Shown: one piece after another, positions 14,716-28,389 of the stretch | How the letters are laid out: every line of letters starts with the position of its first letter | How positions within the stretch are numbered: the stretch's first letter is position 1 | Origin: Micropterus salmoides | Lineage: Eukaryota; Chordata; Actinopteri; Centrarchiformes; Centrarchidae | Assembly: GCF_014851395.1 (NCBI RefSeq) | Contig: NW_024040041.1 | Coordinates: 12,665,742-12,729,741 of the forward strand | DNA length: 64,000 bases | Direction: 5' to 3' | Made by a program: the position numbers and the translations under genes | The notes under the pieces: generated by a model | What the model was told of the DNA's origin: nothing | Seen by the model: the letters and a program-made list of their open reading frames with translations, nothing else | Databases searched by the model: none

Positions 14716-17700
14716 AAACCTTCTTCAAATCAACACCTTAATGTCCCAACTTTGTCTCCCAGTATACTGTGTTGCTGCAAGTTTAAGTATGTCACTTTTA
14801 CATAAACTATAGGGATAGGTTTGTGCTGTAGAAACTGTTTTTGACTGGCCTGCTGGGCAGTTGGGGAAAATTGCTTTGACATGCAGCAGAGAAGACATAT
14901 GGACCTTGACAGGTCTGCCTATTGTATGTGCCTGAGGAAAACTCATTACCTGTCAGGGCCAAAATGATTATAGGCTGGTGCGTTAGCCATGTTTATTGTC
15001 TTTCAATTCCTTGTTTGGATATTGAAATGAACAGTCTCCCCTCAGCGCAGCCACACGAGACTGACAGTCACAGAGAGATGTATGACAGCAATGAAGGCTT
15101 TTACCATCACTCCCTTGCTTGGCTCATCTTCTCTCTGTCTGTCCTCCTGCCGTGTGGTGTGAAAGCATTGTTGTTATAATTGCCTTCAAGACTGGCTTAG
15201 GCTCAGGACCAAGGATCTTTCAGCTGTGATCTGTTAAGCCTATTACTGTACATACTTGTTGCATGAAGACACACAATCCTACGTGGATGAAAGCATGAGT
15301 GTGTGTGCCAATTTGTGCCACTTTCTTTGGCACCACAACATCCCGTCTGTGCTGAAATATAGTGTGACTTAGGTCTTTTGTTCTGTGGACCATTAGCACT
15401 TCAATACAGAGTAGACCATGCAATTGATTCAGAGGTCTTTTGATTGTCAAAACCAGCTAGTTGTGGCAATGGTCTTGAAATTGTAAACAATTGAACTGCA
15501 GGCCTGTTGTATAAAAGCATTTTCAACATCAACTCTAAGGCCAACAGAAAGCAACAGAAGTAGATTTGCAATAAATATGTTTGGACAGTTTCAAACAGAG
15601 CCTCCTGGCATAAACTTGGCAGATATCCCACCCTAGACAGCTTCTCTGATGACTGACATGCTTGTGGGCTTCGATGGTGTTCAGTGACTGAATAGTGTCC
15701 TCCTCAAGAGACCCTGACTCTATTAAAAATATCCTGAACTGCCTGTTTTTAAAACACTGAAAAATGGGATGTTCATTAAAGGAACCCGTTATTGCCTTGT
15801 ACAGCCACAAGATTTATGGCGTCTTCACGTAAGGCAATTTGCAGTTTAATGTGCAGGCTACATCCAGAGTCTAGTAAAGAAGCTGTGGGTATGTCAATTT
15901 AACTTCTTTTCCCAATACAGTAAAGTTAGAGAGAGCCAGCGGGGTTACAAGTGCATTAAACCTAGTGAACTCGCTTTGTGTAGAGCCCATGGTTCAAAGA
16001 CATGAGGGGTGATCTTGTAAATAAAATACAAGTAAGTAATGTGCAGGTATGGTACATTTCGCTACAGTGGCAAACCATCAGTTTGCTGATGCTGTCCAGT
16101 TTTTATTTATGACGTCTCTCTAACTGTATGCTTGGATTGGCAAAACGGAGAGATGCTCCCCCTTGTTTTGTTTTTTTTTAACCACCAGTTGAGGTAGTTC
16201 AGAGATTTAGCAGGTATACCTCATGGCCACGTCAGCTTTGGATTCTTGGAAGTTGTTATTGAAAAGCATCATTAGGCTGCTCCTTGCACAGTTGCCACAA
16301 CAACACAGACGTTGACAAGAAGCAAGAAGTTGAATGGACAGATTATTAAACAGGGTAACAACATTCTGTATATTGTTAAGGCCCTACGGTACATACAGCC
16401 TGCCTGAGAGTGTAAGGAATGGACAGGAGATGTTTACTTGCTCACAATATTTATATAATCTACCTTGACTCCACTCCTAACCCGCATCAGACACCGTTTT
16501 GTGTGTGTGGGTGTATGTGGCCTTCACCATATGTGTGGGCGGTGCTTTGTTTGTACAGTTGGACCAATGTCATGTGATTAAACAAGGAGTCCTGCAGAGT
16601 TTTGCATCTGTTGTTGTTGTCTTATTCAGTATGTACCATATGAACAGTAGTATAACAGTAAAAGTATTATGTTGGAAGTGGGAAAGTGTTTTATGACTTT
16701 TGGTTTTGCTAATGTTTGAATGTTGTAAATATTACAGAAGGCTGTGAAGAGAGACAAGGTTTCTGTTGCCGTTTTTTTCTTTTTTTGGACCAATTTGGAG
16801 GAAAACTAATACATTTCTATGCATTTTCTGTAAATCTACACTTCTTAATCTGGATCTTTCCATATGTTGCCACCCTTGAATTACTGAAATGATGGAGATG
16901 TGTGTTAGATATCTCACTTTGTTGTTAGTATCCAGAAACTTGAATGAAAATATATAATTTATTTGACTGGCAATGTCAACCAAGGGAAAGGCCGATCTAG
17001 CAAATGTCATCAACAGTTCTTAATGGCAGTGTTTACAGTGCCAGTTTTCAAAGTTTCACACCATACTGACAGGATATATGCTGCACAGACTGCAAAACTG
17101 TGCAAAATAAAGCTTTAGAAGTTATTCAAACTGGTAGTGTCTCTCACAAAGATAATGTTTTAGTTATTTAATAGGCCAGAAAATATTTTGCATGCTTACA
17201 ACATTTCTGTGATTAGAGTAGTGTAAGTGGATAACCTTAATTTGAATTTATAAATTATGCCCTGGTGTATTATTTAAAGCAAATGCAAGAGAGAGAAAGA
17301 GGGTGAGACAGTTTTGAGAGGATGACCTTAAGCCCGTCCATTCACTTTGCAGATCTGATGGAGTAGTTCACGACCCCTGTAAACTCACGACGACATACCA
17401 TTAAAACGATAATTGTATTTTAGATCAAGCTCTCGGCACATAACTTGAACGATGTGTTGTAAAGTGACTGTTATCGTACAGCGTCATAAGATGATCATAG
17501 TCCTTTCTTCCACCACTTGCTTGTGTGTGATCGAATAGGTCGTTATGTCAGCTGCAATCAAGAAGTCACCTCGTCCGGATCCAACTCTTTCTTACATCTG
17601 AATTTAAATTCTCTTTCTGCTTGTGGATCAAAGGTTCCAGCCTGAGACGAGATTATTCAGCAGGGAAAAGGTGTAACTAAAGAATTTGAGGCCTTGAACC

Positions 17701-20700
17701 TAAGCCAAGACAGTGATTTTCTATCTCAGACTGATTAGAGTCACAGAGGAAGACTTTATAGTGTTAAAATGCAATTTCTTGTTAGGTGAATGTCTGTCAT
17801 TCCAGATGCTAGATGCCTGCTTATCACTGGGTTTGCAGACTTGCATCACCTGACAGGGCAGCCCAGTGATTTGTTGGTTGTGATCCTTTCATGATCCTAC
17901 CATGGAGTGATCATTTAAGCAGGACTCCCCCCTCGTTCACCTTTCCTACTTGCATGACACATTTCAAAATTATCCATTAGGTTTTTAACTGCTCGTATCT
18001 TCTCTCAATTCAGTAATCATTGCCTGTACAGCAATAAAAATTCATTACAGTCTTTCGCCTTAGGTGAGTACTGGATATGTGCAGAATTTCATTCTCACAC
18101 TCCCGGGGGCTGCACCACTAAAATGTAATTTCAGTTTGAATAGTTTTCCAAAGGCCTGTGAGGTCCTGCCTTGTGCTGAAGGATACGACTCTCCGTAACA
18201 CGTGAGCCAGCCGATGTTTCTCAATTATCTTTTGGTTGTTGTGTTGTACCACAGCATTTTGTTTGCCTGCCATGTTTGATAACCAGGAGCCGCATATTGC
18301 TGTGACACTGAACCTGTTGAGATCTCTGCAGTCAGATATAAAAATATCACTTTCATAACTGTTGTTTGTTGTTAACTGGAACAGAGGATGCAGTACATGT
18401 GTCTACTCCTTACTGAATCAATTACAGTACATGCTGCCACTGTCATGTTTTGTTGTGAAGTAGACACCAGCAAGAGATTCTCAGGCCATATGATTCAAAC
18501 GCACACACACATTTCAGGAAAACAGCAAAGCAAGCATGTCTTATATAAGACATAGCCTCTTCAAGCGATTACACTAGCAGATTGCTTTTTGCTACAGCAA
18601 ATCGACAAAATGTAGCCTTTGATTTGACTTTCATGGGTAATTTGGCCTCCAGCTTTGCCCATTTCTAATTCAAACTGAAAGCAAATTTGGTGTTCTATAA
18701 TGTCAATTATTTGTTATAGTCTTATTAATTAAGACTATTTCTCTCTTTTGTCTCTGCTTTGGTTTTCCCCTTCCCTAGTATCTAATAAAACTGTGAATTA
18801 GGAAATTTGCATGTGATGCGATTGCCTGTGCAGGTATACTGTGATAAGTTAATGTTGTAATCAAGATAATTTTTTGCTCTAAGCTGTGAAGACTGGCAAC
18901 ACCAAGACAATGTAATATTGAATTTAACGTATTATAGGATATGAATAAAGTGCCAATAAACTACTTACTGGTTCCTTCTGGTACTTAATTGTAGGTACAG
19001 TGGAAGAAAACAAGACTATGGGCAACAAGAGAGTAACAATAAATTAGCAATAAATTATACTCGGGGTACAAAACTGGGAAGCAATACTGAAACACTGATT
19101 TTTTACGGAACCTAATTATTTATGGTACATTTAATGTAGTTCACAGATATGATATGCTACTAAAACTGTGGGCATACATTAAGTTAAAATTAGCTTTGAG
19201 AAACTCAGATAGAGGGTTTATTGAATAACATATAAAATATTTGTGTTATGTTCCCAAAATGACAAGTTTTATTTATTACCTTACTGTTTATACAACTGTG
19301 AATTACATACTATAATTACTTTATAGTTTCCTCAGAATATCAGTGTTCAGTGTACATCACTGTATCCTGTAGGTACCCGGTATTTACAAAAATACTTTTC
19401 ACTAAAATGCCTTGTCTGTACTCATTCACTGTAACTCAACTGTACTTTGAGGAAGACTGAAGACTGAGTTGTACCTCTGAGCCGGTGGGTAGACGTTTCA
19501 GAGATAAAGAGCAGAGCAGAAGTGATTTGTGGCTTCTCACTCCTGCGGCGCAAATTAGCAGGCCCGGGGTTAAATTACGCACAGTGGTGGTCGCGGTCAC
19601 GGATATAATGAGGGTCAGTAGGGCACGGCTGGGACAGCAGGCAGAGTGGCACTGATGGCTGGCACTGCAGTGTAGCTGAACATGAGAGCTGTCATAGAGG
19701 GAAAAAGGTTGATGCAGTTGGTGTAATCATGACTGACCATCCAGACTTCACCCCTCACCTGTTAAGTGTACTGTGAATGGGATTTCCCATTACACAACTG
19801 TCAGTCAGAACTGTCTAATATATTTCTTCTTGATGTTTTTAATTTCCATGACATTACCTGGTTCCCATGTGTCTAAGCTCTGCTCGGTTTGGATTATTAT
19901 TTGTTTGGTTAGTTGATTGCTCAGCTCTGTTTTAGCACCCTATTTCATTACTTTTACAGATTTCCTATAAACGTGTTAATCACAATGTGAGCTGTTGCTC
20001 CTTCAAGAAGCATCAAACAGTCCACCATCCCAAAAAAACTGCAATAAACATTGAGTGTAAACCTGATGTGTGTGTGTTTTTATTGACTTGCTGGCTTTCT
20101 CATGTTTTCTCACACACTGTGCTGTGGCTCTCTCCCAGTGTATTATTCCCCTAATCAATGGCATTTCTACCTATGCGGGGGAAATAGCTCTAGCCAGCCT
20201 CTCACTTGGAAAACCCATTTTCATCCACCTACCAACTCAGATAATTGGTCCAAGTATAATACACTGGTATATTTCTATACATTGCAGGTATCATTAGAAG
20301 TGAGTCATGTGTGCGGCATGGAGGCAGTGGGGAGAAATATGACACAGAGATAAAGAGGATGGTTATTAAAAGAAGCTCCGGTGCAGGAATGCACTAGAGG
20401 ATGACGGGTTTTGAGGAATGGATAAAGATTTAAAGCCGAGCGAAGCAGGGAAGAGAGTTTCTGTTGAATCCCAGATTCTGACTGAGCCGCTGATCCCGCT
20501 CTCCTGTGGCCTCTGCTTTGTCTGCTTCATCTCAGATGTGCTAATGGCATTAAGACTGGATGCTCTGATTGCCAGTGTAATTGTGTTGTTTGTGTAGATA
20601 GATGGACAACAGTGGCAGATTGTGACTTCTTCTAGTGTTGTTTTTAATGTTTTTGTCAATAGTCTATTGACTGAGATGCCTTATAATAAAATGGCTACAA

Positions 20701-22009
20701 GTGATTTGACACAGCAATTTTTCAGGGAACCTGCATAAAGGTCATGTTATTTTTCAATGCCAGTTTAAAATCTAAAAGGAGTGGCACTTCAAAGAGTCTT
20801 GACCACATCCACAAAGACTAGTCGTGTCTCCTTGAAGCAACTTTGTGGCTGCAGTAGCATTTCCTACCGTTTAGTCGGGGCACCTACACATTTTGTGAAA
20901 TATACGGTATGGGGATATGATAACCACACAGGTATTGAAATTAAGTATTTATTTCACTTAGCATTTAAAAAGTAGTTTCTGCATGCAGTAATAATGCATT
21001 TAAAGCCAGGCTGTGTTGAAATGATCAGTAAAAGTTGAGCTATGCCACAAATTTACAAAAAACACTTGCTTTATCAGAGTCCCAAGATGGGACTAGGTCC
21101 CATATGTGATATGTTTTTTGCACTGGTATTGAGATCTTGGTTGTTGTGATAATCACAAAGTCCAGGTTTTTGGATTTGCTTGATACCAAAGTGGCTCATA
21201 AATTGTCTCAGATTCTCTGTGACCAGACTTATAATTTAAAAATCCAGTATACCAGAGAGAAATAAGGACGTCTTTCCATACACTCGACACATTCCCCAGA
21301 GGAGAAAAAGAAAGCCACATTATTTTCATAATTTGATTAAGAAATTGTGAATACTCTACGTTAGCAGTGATGGTGTTATCCTGTGCATACTTTCTATAAT
21401 ACATGTTTGTGCCTGTGTGTGTGATTTTCCACACATTGTGCTATAGCGTTTGACTGAAGCAAAGCCGCTGTTTGCTCCTGATCAAAGAGTAAATGAGACG
21501 GGGGTGTTGTCAGTGATGTGTTTTTTTCCTTTTCCCCATTTGTGCCTATTTGATGTTTCCCACCACAAACCAGAGAGTGAAGCACTGATGTGTTCAGCTC
21601 TCGTACGTAAGAAGAACTGAGCCTGCGACTGATTTACAGATGAAAGCTGTCAGCGCCACCCTCTCCATTTAGGGAGCCATGAGAATAATATTGCATCAGA
21701 GGGGTTCGTGAAAAAAGTCTGAAAAGACCTCAGATGAAGTGACAACTGGAAACAAGGGAAAGACGTGAATTTCAACTCCACTCAACAATCAGAAAAATTC
21801 AGTTTATGTAAGATAATGATTCATCTCAGAGTTCATTTACCATAATAGTGGATGATCAGTGTAGGTGTGTAGGTGAAGCATGTACATTCAAGTGGTGAAT
21901 TTGAAACAAGCATCTATCGTGTTAACTTTGCTGCTGTAACTGATCCTGTGATCATTAAAAGCTTAAATGGCATAGAGGATGTACACGTTTTTATAGGGTG
22001 TGTTTGTGT
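14716..22009. other. Long non-coding stretch without recognised gene
   Basis: No exon-like ORF with splice sites, RNA gene or named repeat was recognised in these 7.3 kb. A locally GC-richer patch at about 19540-19680 stands out against AT-rich surroundings and is noted as a possible conserved element. The rest has only short chance ORFs. Confidence 0.5.
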
Positions 22010-22250
22010 CAATTGGAGCTGAAACCATCGATCAAACAACTATTCTGATAACTGATTCATAACTTTTCATACAAATGCCAAAACTTATGTGGATGCTTTT
22101 CTTTGTCATAAATGATAGTAACTGAATATTTTGGGTATTTTTTTACTGTTGGTTGGATAAAAAATGAAAAGTTTCAAGTGTCAATTTCACTATGTTTTGT
22201 TGGCCTCTGGGACAGTTTTCTTAGTCAACATTGTTATAGCTCACACAGTG
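22010..22250. repeat. AT-rich dispersed repeat, copy 3
   Basis: Carries ttggagctgaaaccatcgat, the phrase acaaatgccaaaactt, tttctttgtcataaatgata and actgaatattttgggt, matching the dispersed family noted at 11735 and 12308. Confidence 0.5.
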
Positions 22251-22794
22251 GAATGCTGTAGAATGGATAGACATGAAAAAAAAGAGAAAAAGCTGCGCAG
22301 AATTTGAATGTTGATTCAGAATTAAAATGACAACGTTATGAACTATTCGGTACAGACCTAGGATCTTGTAATGAGAGGCCAGTTTACCTCTTACATTTGA
22401 AAGTGCCCACTAATTTAAGCATATTGCCTCTCGAGAAGTTTGACGGGTAATCAGATTGATTTCTAATCCTTCCCAGACACACACTCTCACTCGCTTACTG
22501 ACTAACCGAGCAAGCCATGACTTTAATTATTTACCACGTTTGGATGAATTGCCACCTCACTCACACAAGTTTAAGTTGACAAGTTTAAGCCTGATAGCTT
22601 TTGACACAAAGTGCTGTGTTTGCAGTAAGACGCATCTTTGTCCAGTTTTCTTTAGGCGGTAAGTGTTTTCTGTGCTACTCACATGCCCTGAGCACCTGAA
22701 GTCATGTGCGTTTTTGTCACATTGTCCAGTTGGCTCAGATTTGTAAGATTACTTAACACAGAAATCACATAGGATAAGTCCAGGTGATTCGGTG

Positions 22795-22807
22795 GTTGCC
22801 TAGCAAC
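22795..22807. promoter_or_regulatory. Palindromic X-box-like (RFX) motif
   Basis: GTTGCCTAGCAAC fits the RFX X-box pattern: an RYYNYY half, one spacer base, and an RRNRAC half. It lies in a gene-free stretch, with no start site nearby that I can identify. Binding is not shown. Confidence 0.35.
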
Positions 22808-23185
22808 GAAAAATGTAATGTTTAATTGAAGGATTCAGCAAAAGTGGCAGTGCGTTGTTCTTTGCATTTTGCACGTTGCTCTGTCTAATTAGAATTTAAA
22901 AGACCATGTTTGAGCACCAGTCGAGGACTGGGGAAAAATGTCAAGATCGACAACTCATCTAATACAACTGTATTTATCTGCATCCTCAACAAAACCCAGG
23001 CCAGACCAACCACATTTGTACAGCAATGATGAACCTATTATTCAAAAGTAAAATAACACAATCAGTTCAGTTGTTGGGAAACAAATATGTGTGCCCAATT
23101 CTTTCATGAGGACTGAGTCATCTACTGAACGAGAGCCACAACAGCCACATTGGCCCTCTCCCCAAGGACACCCCATTGCTCTTTT

Positions 23186-23187
<2 letters not shown>

Positions 23188-23221
<34 letters not shown>
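23188..23221. repeat. (TG)n microsatellite
   Basis: Uninterrupted run of about 17 TG units. Confidence 0.97.
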
Positions 23222-23227
<6 letters not shown>

Positions 23228-25808
23228 CAAATCCTCTGTGTCTGTGTGCACACGTTTGTATGAGTCTGCTTTGTGGGTGGCAGTATGATTCATTATGTAC
23301 AAACTCCCTCTCATCTACAGACTAGATTCATTTGTTAAAGCCCAGCACCCATTTGTTTTTTGGAGAGAGAGTGCAGCATAAAGGAACACAACTTTAGATG
23401 GCCTGAATTGATGAAGGGCCCAATGAAGTGTTTATTAACACAGTTGTTTAGTATGTGTGCTCCCCAGAACTGTGCTACCATTTGTGAAGTGTTTGTCCCT
23501 CTTGTGTTTTATGGAATTGTGAGGCTTACATTGCAGAAGAGGGTTTCAATAACTTGAGCTTCTGAGCACTTGGTCCATACAGTCTACACTTGTAAAGGCC
23601 TATTATGTGGGTTTGGTTTGGTCAGATGTGCTGAAACCATTTTGAGAAGTTATCATTGCTTTTTTTTGTGAAATAAAATCACACCTGTGAACAAATTCTA
23701 ATATGATCTTTCCTTCGAGGCCGGATGTCAGAGGGGCACTTAATGGCAAGTATAAAGAAACGTTTAGTGAGTCACAGCAACAGAGAGGACTAGGCAGGAC
23801 AATCAACCTTGCCCATATTGCCGTAACTTTTTACAGTAGCTTGCACACACTACTGCTGATTTTTCCTATAGGCCTAATAATGTCAACAACAAAAGTTTAA
23901 AAAAAAGGTTAAATTATATGACCTTAAATATATATCCATTCACTGTAAGAGAAGCTTAAGGATTCATTTATTACTAGACTATTTTAATATTATATACACT
24001 TTCAAAGTAAACCTTCACATATTTGTTCACATACATATACTGTATTTTATGCAGGTATAGTATGAGCCACTAATCTGTAAACAACTATTTGCAATAGAAA
24101 CTGCATGCTAGCAGTGGGTTTGGAATAAAACACATTTGCGTCCCATAAAGGACGCAGGAAAAATCCAACTCGTGCTTTGCCTCTTGTTTTAGTGAAGGCT
24201 AATCACACTGCTGTATGCTGTCCGTTTACGTCACAATGCCTGCTGACATGTTTTGTTCAAAAATATATGATTGGTGAAACTTTGACAAAAAGAAGAGCAA
24301 CAAAGCAATTTAGTATTGAACAGAGAGAAAGTAGGGGTTAGCTGAGTACAATCTTGTTAGCATTTTGTATTATAGAGATCAAAGCTGAGCTAAAAGCAAT
24401 TGCATGTTCTCATTAACAGCAAGTTGTTGGTTGAAATGTGTTGCTGTTTGGGGTTAGAAAGGATGATGATGAAGAGAAGGTTATTTAAACATCATGCCTC
24501 CTTTGGATCTTGATTGAATACTGCTGTTTGTAATTTGAAAAAAGTAGGCTATAATAGCTGAGGTCAAGTCACCATATTATATAAGTTATCTTTAGGTGCA
24601 CTTTATGTACAGGTTGCAGATGCAGTAATGAGGTTTGTAATGACTGGATGTAAATATGGTGTGTAAGTATGACCAAATACCTTTCTAATACCTAGCACAT
24701 TTATTTTTCTACAAGTACTGCTTTTGTATCCACCTACACAATATACCATAACAATCTTTTTTTATGTTTGTATTGCCTGTTCCCTTTGTCTATCTTTTCC
24801 GATGCAGTCTTTTGATCTTTGTTCAGGCTCCCCTTTGTGATTTGACTCAGACAGAAAATCTCTAGGATGATTTGTTTCTATTTTTTATTCATCAGCTCTG
24901 CAATAAATAGATTTAGCTTCCCTGCACACCATTTCTGTTGGTGATGTTTAAGAACAAACACATCCAAACAAGCAAAGTACAACAACAACAAAACGTGACT
25001 CTCGACTGCACTATTCCAGCGGTTTTAGTCACTTATTAACCCAAAAGTGAACGTTATGTAACATAATGATGAGCTTAGACCGACATGGTTGATAAAGTGA
25101 CCTTGGATTAGACCCTGGCCCTTCCACATGGCCTGGCAGGAGAGCCAGTGTCCAGGGATTATGGTAAACCACTGCTCTGCCGGTATCATACACAGGATTA
25201 TTTCCAACCACATTTTTATGGTCTGACAAGCAGGGTTCAAACATATAGGTTTTCAGAGTCAAGGACTTTATAAGATTTGCACAGTAACACACAACCAGTC
25301 TTTAAATTTATTCAGTTAAGCCGCTTAGGCTTTGTCAGAGTTTACCTTTACATACCACTATGGCAAGCCTTCTGTAACAATATGTCACTCGCTCCATCAT
25401 TTTTAACAGAGTAACAACAAGCATCTCCAAGCACCTTATTGTTTAGTATGTAATACATCCAATATCCTCAGCAGCTGTCACATCAGATGCTCCAAAACAC
25501 TTAAATTCCCAACACTGACTCATCATGGTGTTGAGCAGCCGCATCATCACTGTCGTCTGTGTGTGAGTGCATGAGTCACAGTGAAATTTCTTTCATGATG
25601 ATGATGTATTTGATATCCATGTGTCAGAGTGTTGTGTCAGTTTGAAATTTTTTTTTACTCTTCTTACGTTAAGATACGTCAGCCATCTTTCTGCACACGA
25701 AAGTCAGAACAGGTAAACTCCAGTACGTTAAAGTTAAATCTGGAAAGCTTCAATAAAGGGAAAGGAATGTCTTGACTTTCGGGTAGCAGCTGAGAAAGCC
25801 TGAACATT
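23222..25808. other. Non-coding, nothing recognised
   Basis: No exon-like ORF and no named repeat was recognised. Confidence 0.5.
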
Positions 25809-25809
25809 T

Positions 25810-26500
25810 AGGCCCCATCTACACTACTCCGTTTTTGTTTAAAAACTTAAAACGAATACGATCTCTGTCCACAGCAGCATTTTAGCTGCCTATCAGAGTT
25901 GATCTCCGTCTGTGTTAAAAGGACTGAAAATGCACATTTAGTGGCCGTTCATGTACACTGGGCTTGCGCGTGCCGGTGTAAACGTGAAGCAGATGGTCTA
26001 TTCTGTAGTTACAGACGATTTGGCGAAAGAATAAAATACTACAGACGAAGAACCACTTTCGATTTTTTTTGCATGGACCAATAACGAGCTGGGACTGTTA
26101 CTGAATGTAAAAGGGGAGTTAAAAGCGGCTGTGGCGGCGTAAAACAGACTGGAAGTTGTCACAAAGTAAATACGCTGACATACACAGTAGCAGATGGTGT
26201 AAGTGTAGGTGTTATTTGCATGGTACAAAATATTTTAATAAAAATACCAAATCAAAAACTCCGTCAGTAGCATCATGCTTCTGCTTTGCATGACTTATGA
26301 GACCCACTCAGAGAGCCAAACGTGAGCATCTGAGGCATCATTTCTAAAGGCCTCCAAGTTTCAAAACAAAAAACGGGGTCAGCAGCATTTTCAAACTTCA
26401 CTGTTTTAGGTCTTCATTTTTGGCGTTTTAGTCTGGACGGGAGGTACAAACGTAGCAAAAGGTCTCCGTTTTAAAACCAAAAAGCACCCATAGGAAAGCT
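25810..26500. mobile_element. Probable hAT-type MITE
   Basis: The left side begins ggccccatctacactactcc, followed by cgtttttgtttaaaa. The right side contains tggcgttttagtctggacgg and gtctccgttttaaaacc. This pairing of 'ggccc..ctacac' with 'gtctggacgg', and of CGTTTT words in both flanks, is typical of a vertebrate hAT non-autonomous family. It is non-coding and the borders are approximate. Confidence 0.45.
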
Positions 26501-26519
26501 AAATCCAAGACGAGATCTC

Positions 26520-26965
26520 ACAGTTGTTTCCTTCTTTTCTCCTAGACACAAATGAGTTGCTTTTAATACCAAGATGAGACCAAAGGCCTTTTCTCCCACT
26601 TCTCAAATTCATCTCAGGAGAAACAACCATATAAAATGTCATTTATGTCTGACTCTGATCAAAACAAGAGATCTCTAACTGATCTTAAATAAGTCTTATT
26701 TAAGTCTCCTGAACATTGGACCATGAGATCAGAGAAAGAGCTCAAAGAAAACTCAACTATTACTCCTGGGATCTCATGATTCTTCTCAAATATGTCTCAG
26801 TTTTCTCATATTGGCCTCAGGAGCAAAAACTCATCTCTGTCTTACTCTGATCAGAGGATGAGATCTCTACAGTATCTTAAATAACTGTAATTTCAGTCTC
26901 CAGAATGTGGATCAGAAAAAAGCTCCAAGATATTTCTCAGTTTTGTCTTAGTGAACCCACTTAGG
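26520..26965. repeat. Diverged tandem repeat, period about 192 bp
   Basis: A segment starting gtctgactctgatcaaaac at 26647 recurs, diverged, at 26839 as gtcttactctgatcagagg. Both continue into GAGATCTCT and tcttaaata words. The vocabulary (GAGATCTC, TCTCAT) matches the better preserved tandem copy at 27601, so both are likely parts of one element. Confidence 0.55.
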
Positions 26966-26969
26966 GGTT

Positions 26970-27420
26970 ATTTTACTCAAGTACTTTACTTACGTCAAAT
27001 GTTGAGGTTGATTTTCTTTTTATCGGGGGTTGTACTTTTACTCCCCTTAATTTCAAATCCTTATTGTATTTATTGTTAATTATCTGTTACAAGTTACTGA
27101 GAAAAATAAAATAAATTTTGACATTGAAAATAATGCACTTTCAAATGTCATCTTTTCAAGATGGTTAAGGTCACAGCCAGCATAACTGGAACACCCAATA
27201 CTTTGACATGATGTTTAGAGATCAATTCATTAAGGACCAAATGCACGCAAGAACTGAGATACAACATGTATCTGTCATACAGAATAAGCACTTTTACTTT
27301 TGATACATTCACTTTGGAATACTTTTATACCTTTTACTTGACTAGAATTTTGAGGACTTTAAATGTGGATATGGTATTTCTCCTATTTTAAGTAAAGGAA
27401 AATTGTACTCTATTTAAAGA
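26970..27420. repeat. Interspersed repeat (ACTCAAGTACTTTACTT type)
   Basis: Contains tttactcaagtactttactt, gttgtacttttactcc, ttacaagttactgagaaa and taccttttacttgacta, hallmarks of a common fish repeat rich in 'TACTTTTACT' words. It sits inside the TCTCAT-rich element. Confidence 0.55.
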
Positions 27421-27454
27421 CAATATGTCCAGATGAAAGCAATAATGAATTGCT

Positions 27455-27595
27455 TTCATCTGGATGGCGCAGCAGAAGCAGGGTTCAAATCCAGCTCAGG
27501 GAAAGCCTCCAGCACAGTAATGTGATACAATCAAGCTCACGAACATCTCCCAAGAGCTCCCAACTGCTTTTTAGGAGCACTAAGCAAGACATTAA
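27455..27595 (+). repeat. tRNA-like SINE scrap
   Basis: TGGCGCAGCAGAAG resembles a pol III A box and GGTTCAAATCC a B box, but they are only about a dozen bases apart, so most of the tRNA-like body is missing. A 3' segment with gagcactaagcaagacatt follows. It is inferred to be a deleted SINE copy. Confidence 0.3.
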
Positions 27596-27600
27596 AGAAC

Positions 27601-27960
27601 TCAAAAAGATACAATGATGAGATCTCATCTGTTACTTTCATTTATCCTATTGTAATCTCAATTCAGTATCCAGTTGTTTTACCTAAGTCTCAAAACCTAA
27701 ATCTCTCTTCATCTCATCCTTTTCTCCTAAGGGGTTTTAGGAGCAACAATTCAGATTGGATTGATCTCAAAAAGATACAATGATGAGATCTCATCTGTTA
27801 CTTTCATTTATCCTATTGTAATCTCAATTCAGTATCCAGTTGTCTTACCCAAGTCTCAAAACCTCAATCTCACTTCATCTCATCCTTTTCTCCTAAGGGG
27901 TTTTAGGAGCAACAAATCAGATTGGAGTGATCTCAAAAAGATATACTATTGAGATCTTAG
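27601..27960. repeat. 166-bp tandem duplication (2 units plus partial third)
   Basis: The unit beginning tcaaaaagatacaatgatga starts at 27601, 27767 and, truncated, at 27933, so the period is exactly 166 bp. The first two units differ at only a few bases, so the duplication is recent. Each unit contains GAGATCTC palindromes and ctcctaaggggttttaggag, a near-perfect inverted word. Confidence 0.9.
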
Positions 27961-28389
27961 TGTTTTCTCAAGAGTTAAAGAAAAGACTATTCTGAGCAAA
28001 AGATTTTTCCTCTGGGCAGTAGTGTGGATGAGACATAAGTGCTACATCTCCTGAAACAGGCAGGAGTTTTTGCATACAAGATCTCTTGTCTCTTTCTCCA
28101 GACTTTGTAGTCAAACGACAAGATTTTAAATCAAGCTGTACTGCTGCAGTGAAAGGAGCATAGAATCTGAGCTGCTGTAGCATTAGCAGCTACATTAGTT
28201 TATGACAGGATAGAGAACTTCCAGTGATACAAGGTACAAAGCAAATTTATTGTAATTTTTACAATAGGGGTGTAAGATGAGATGTAGTTTGTAGTTCCCT
28301 TTCTATTCAATAAACAAAGAAAACAATATATACAGAATAAACTATTTTGCATGGTGCAGTCAGTGCTGAGGATGAATTAAAGATACTTA

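Noticed and set aside
23042..23314. ORFs containing runs of Cys-Val or His-Thr (also at 2290, 60163, 60405)
   Set aside because: They are translations of TG/GT microsatellites.
27601..27960. Repeat array considered as CRISPR
   Set aside because: The units are contiguous 166-bp copies without spacers, in an animal genome.
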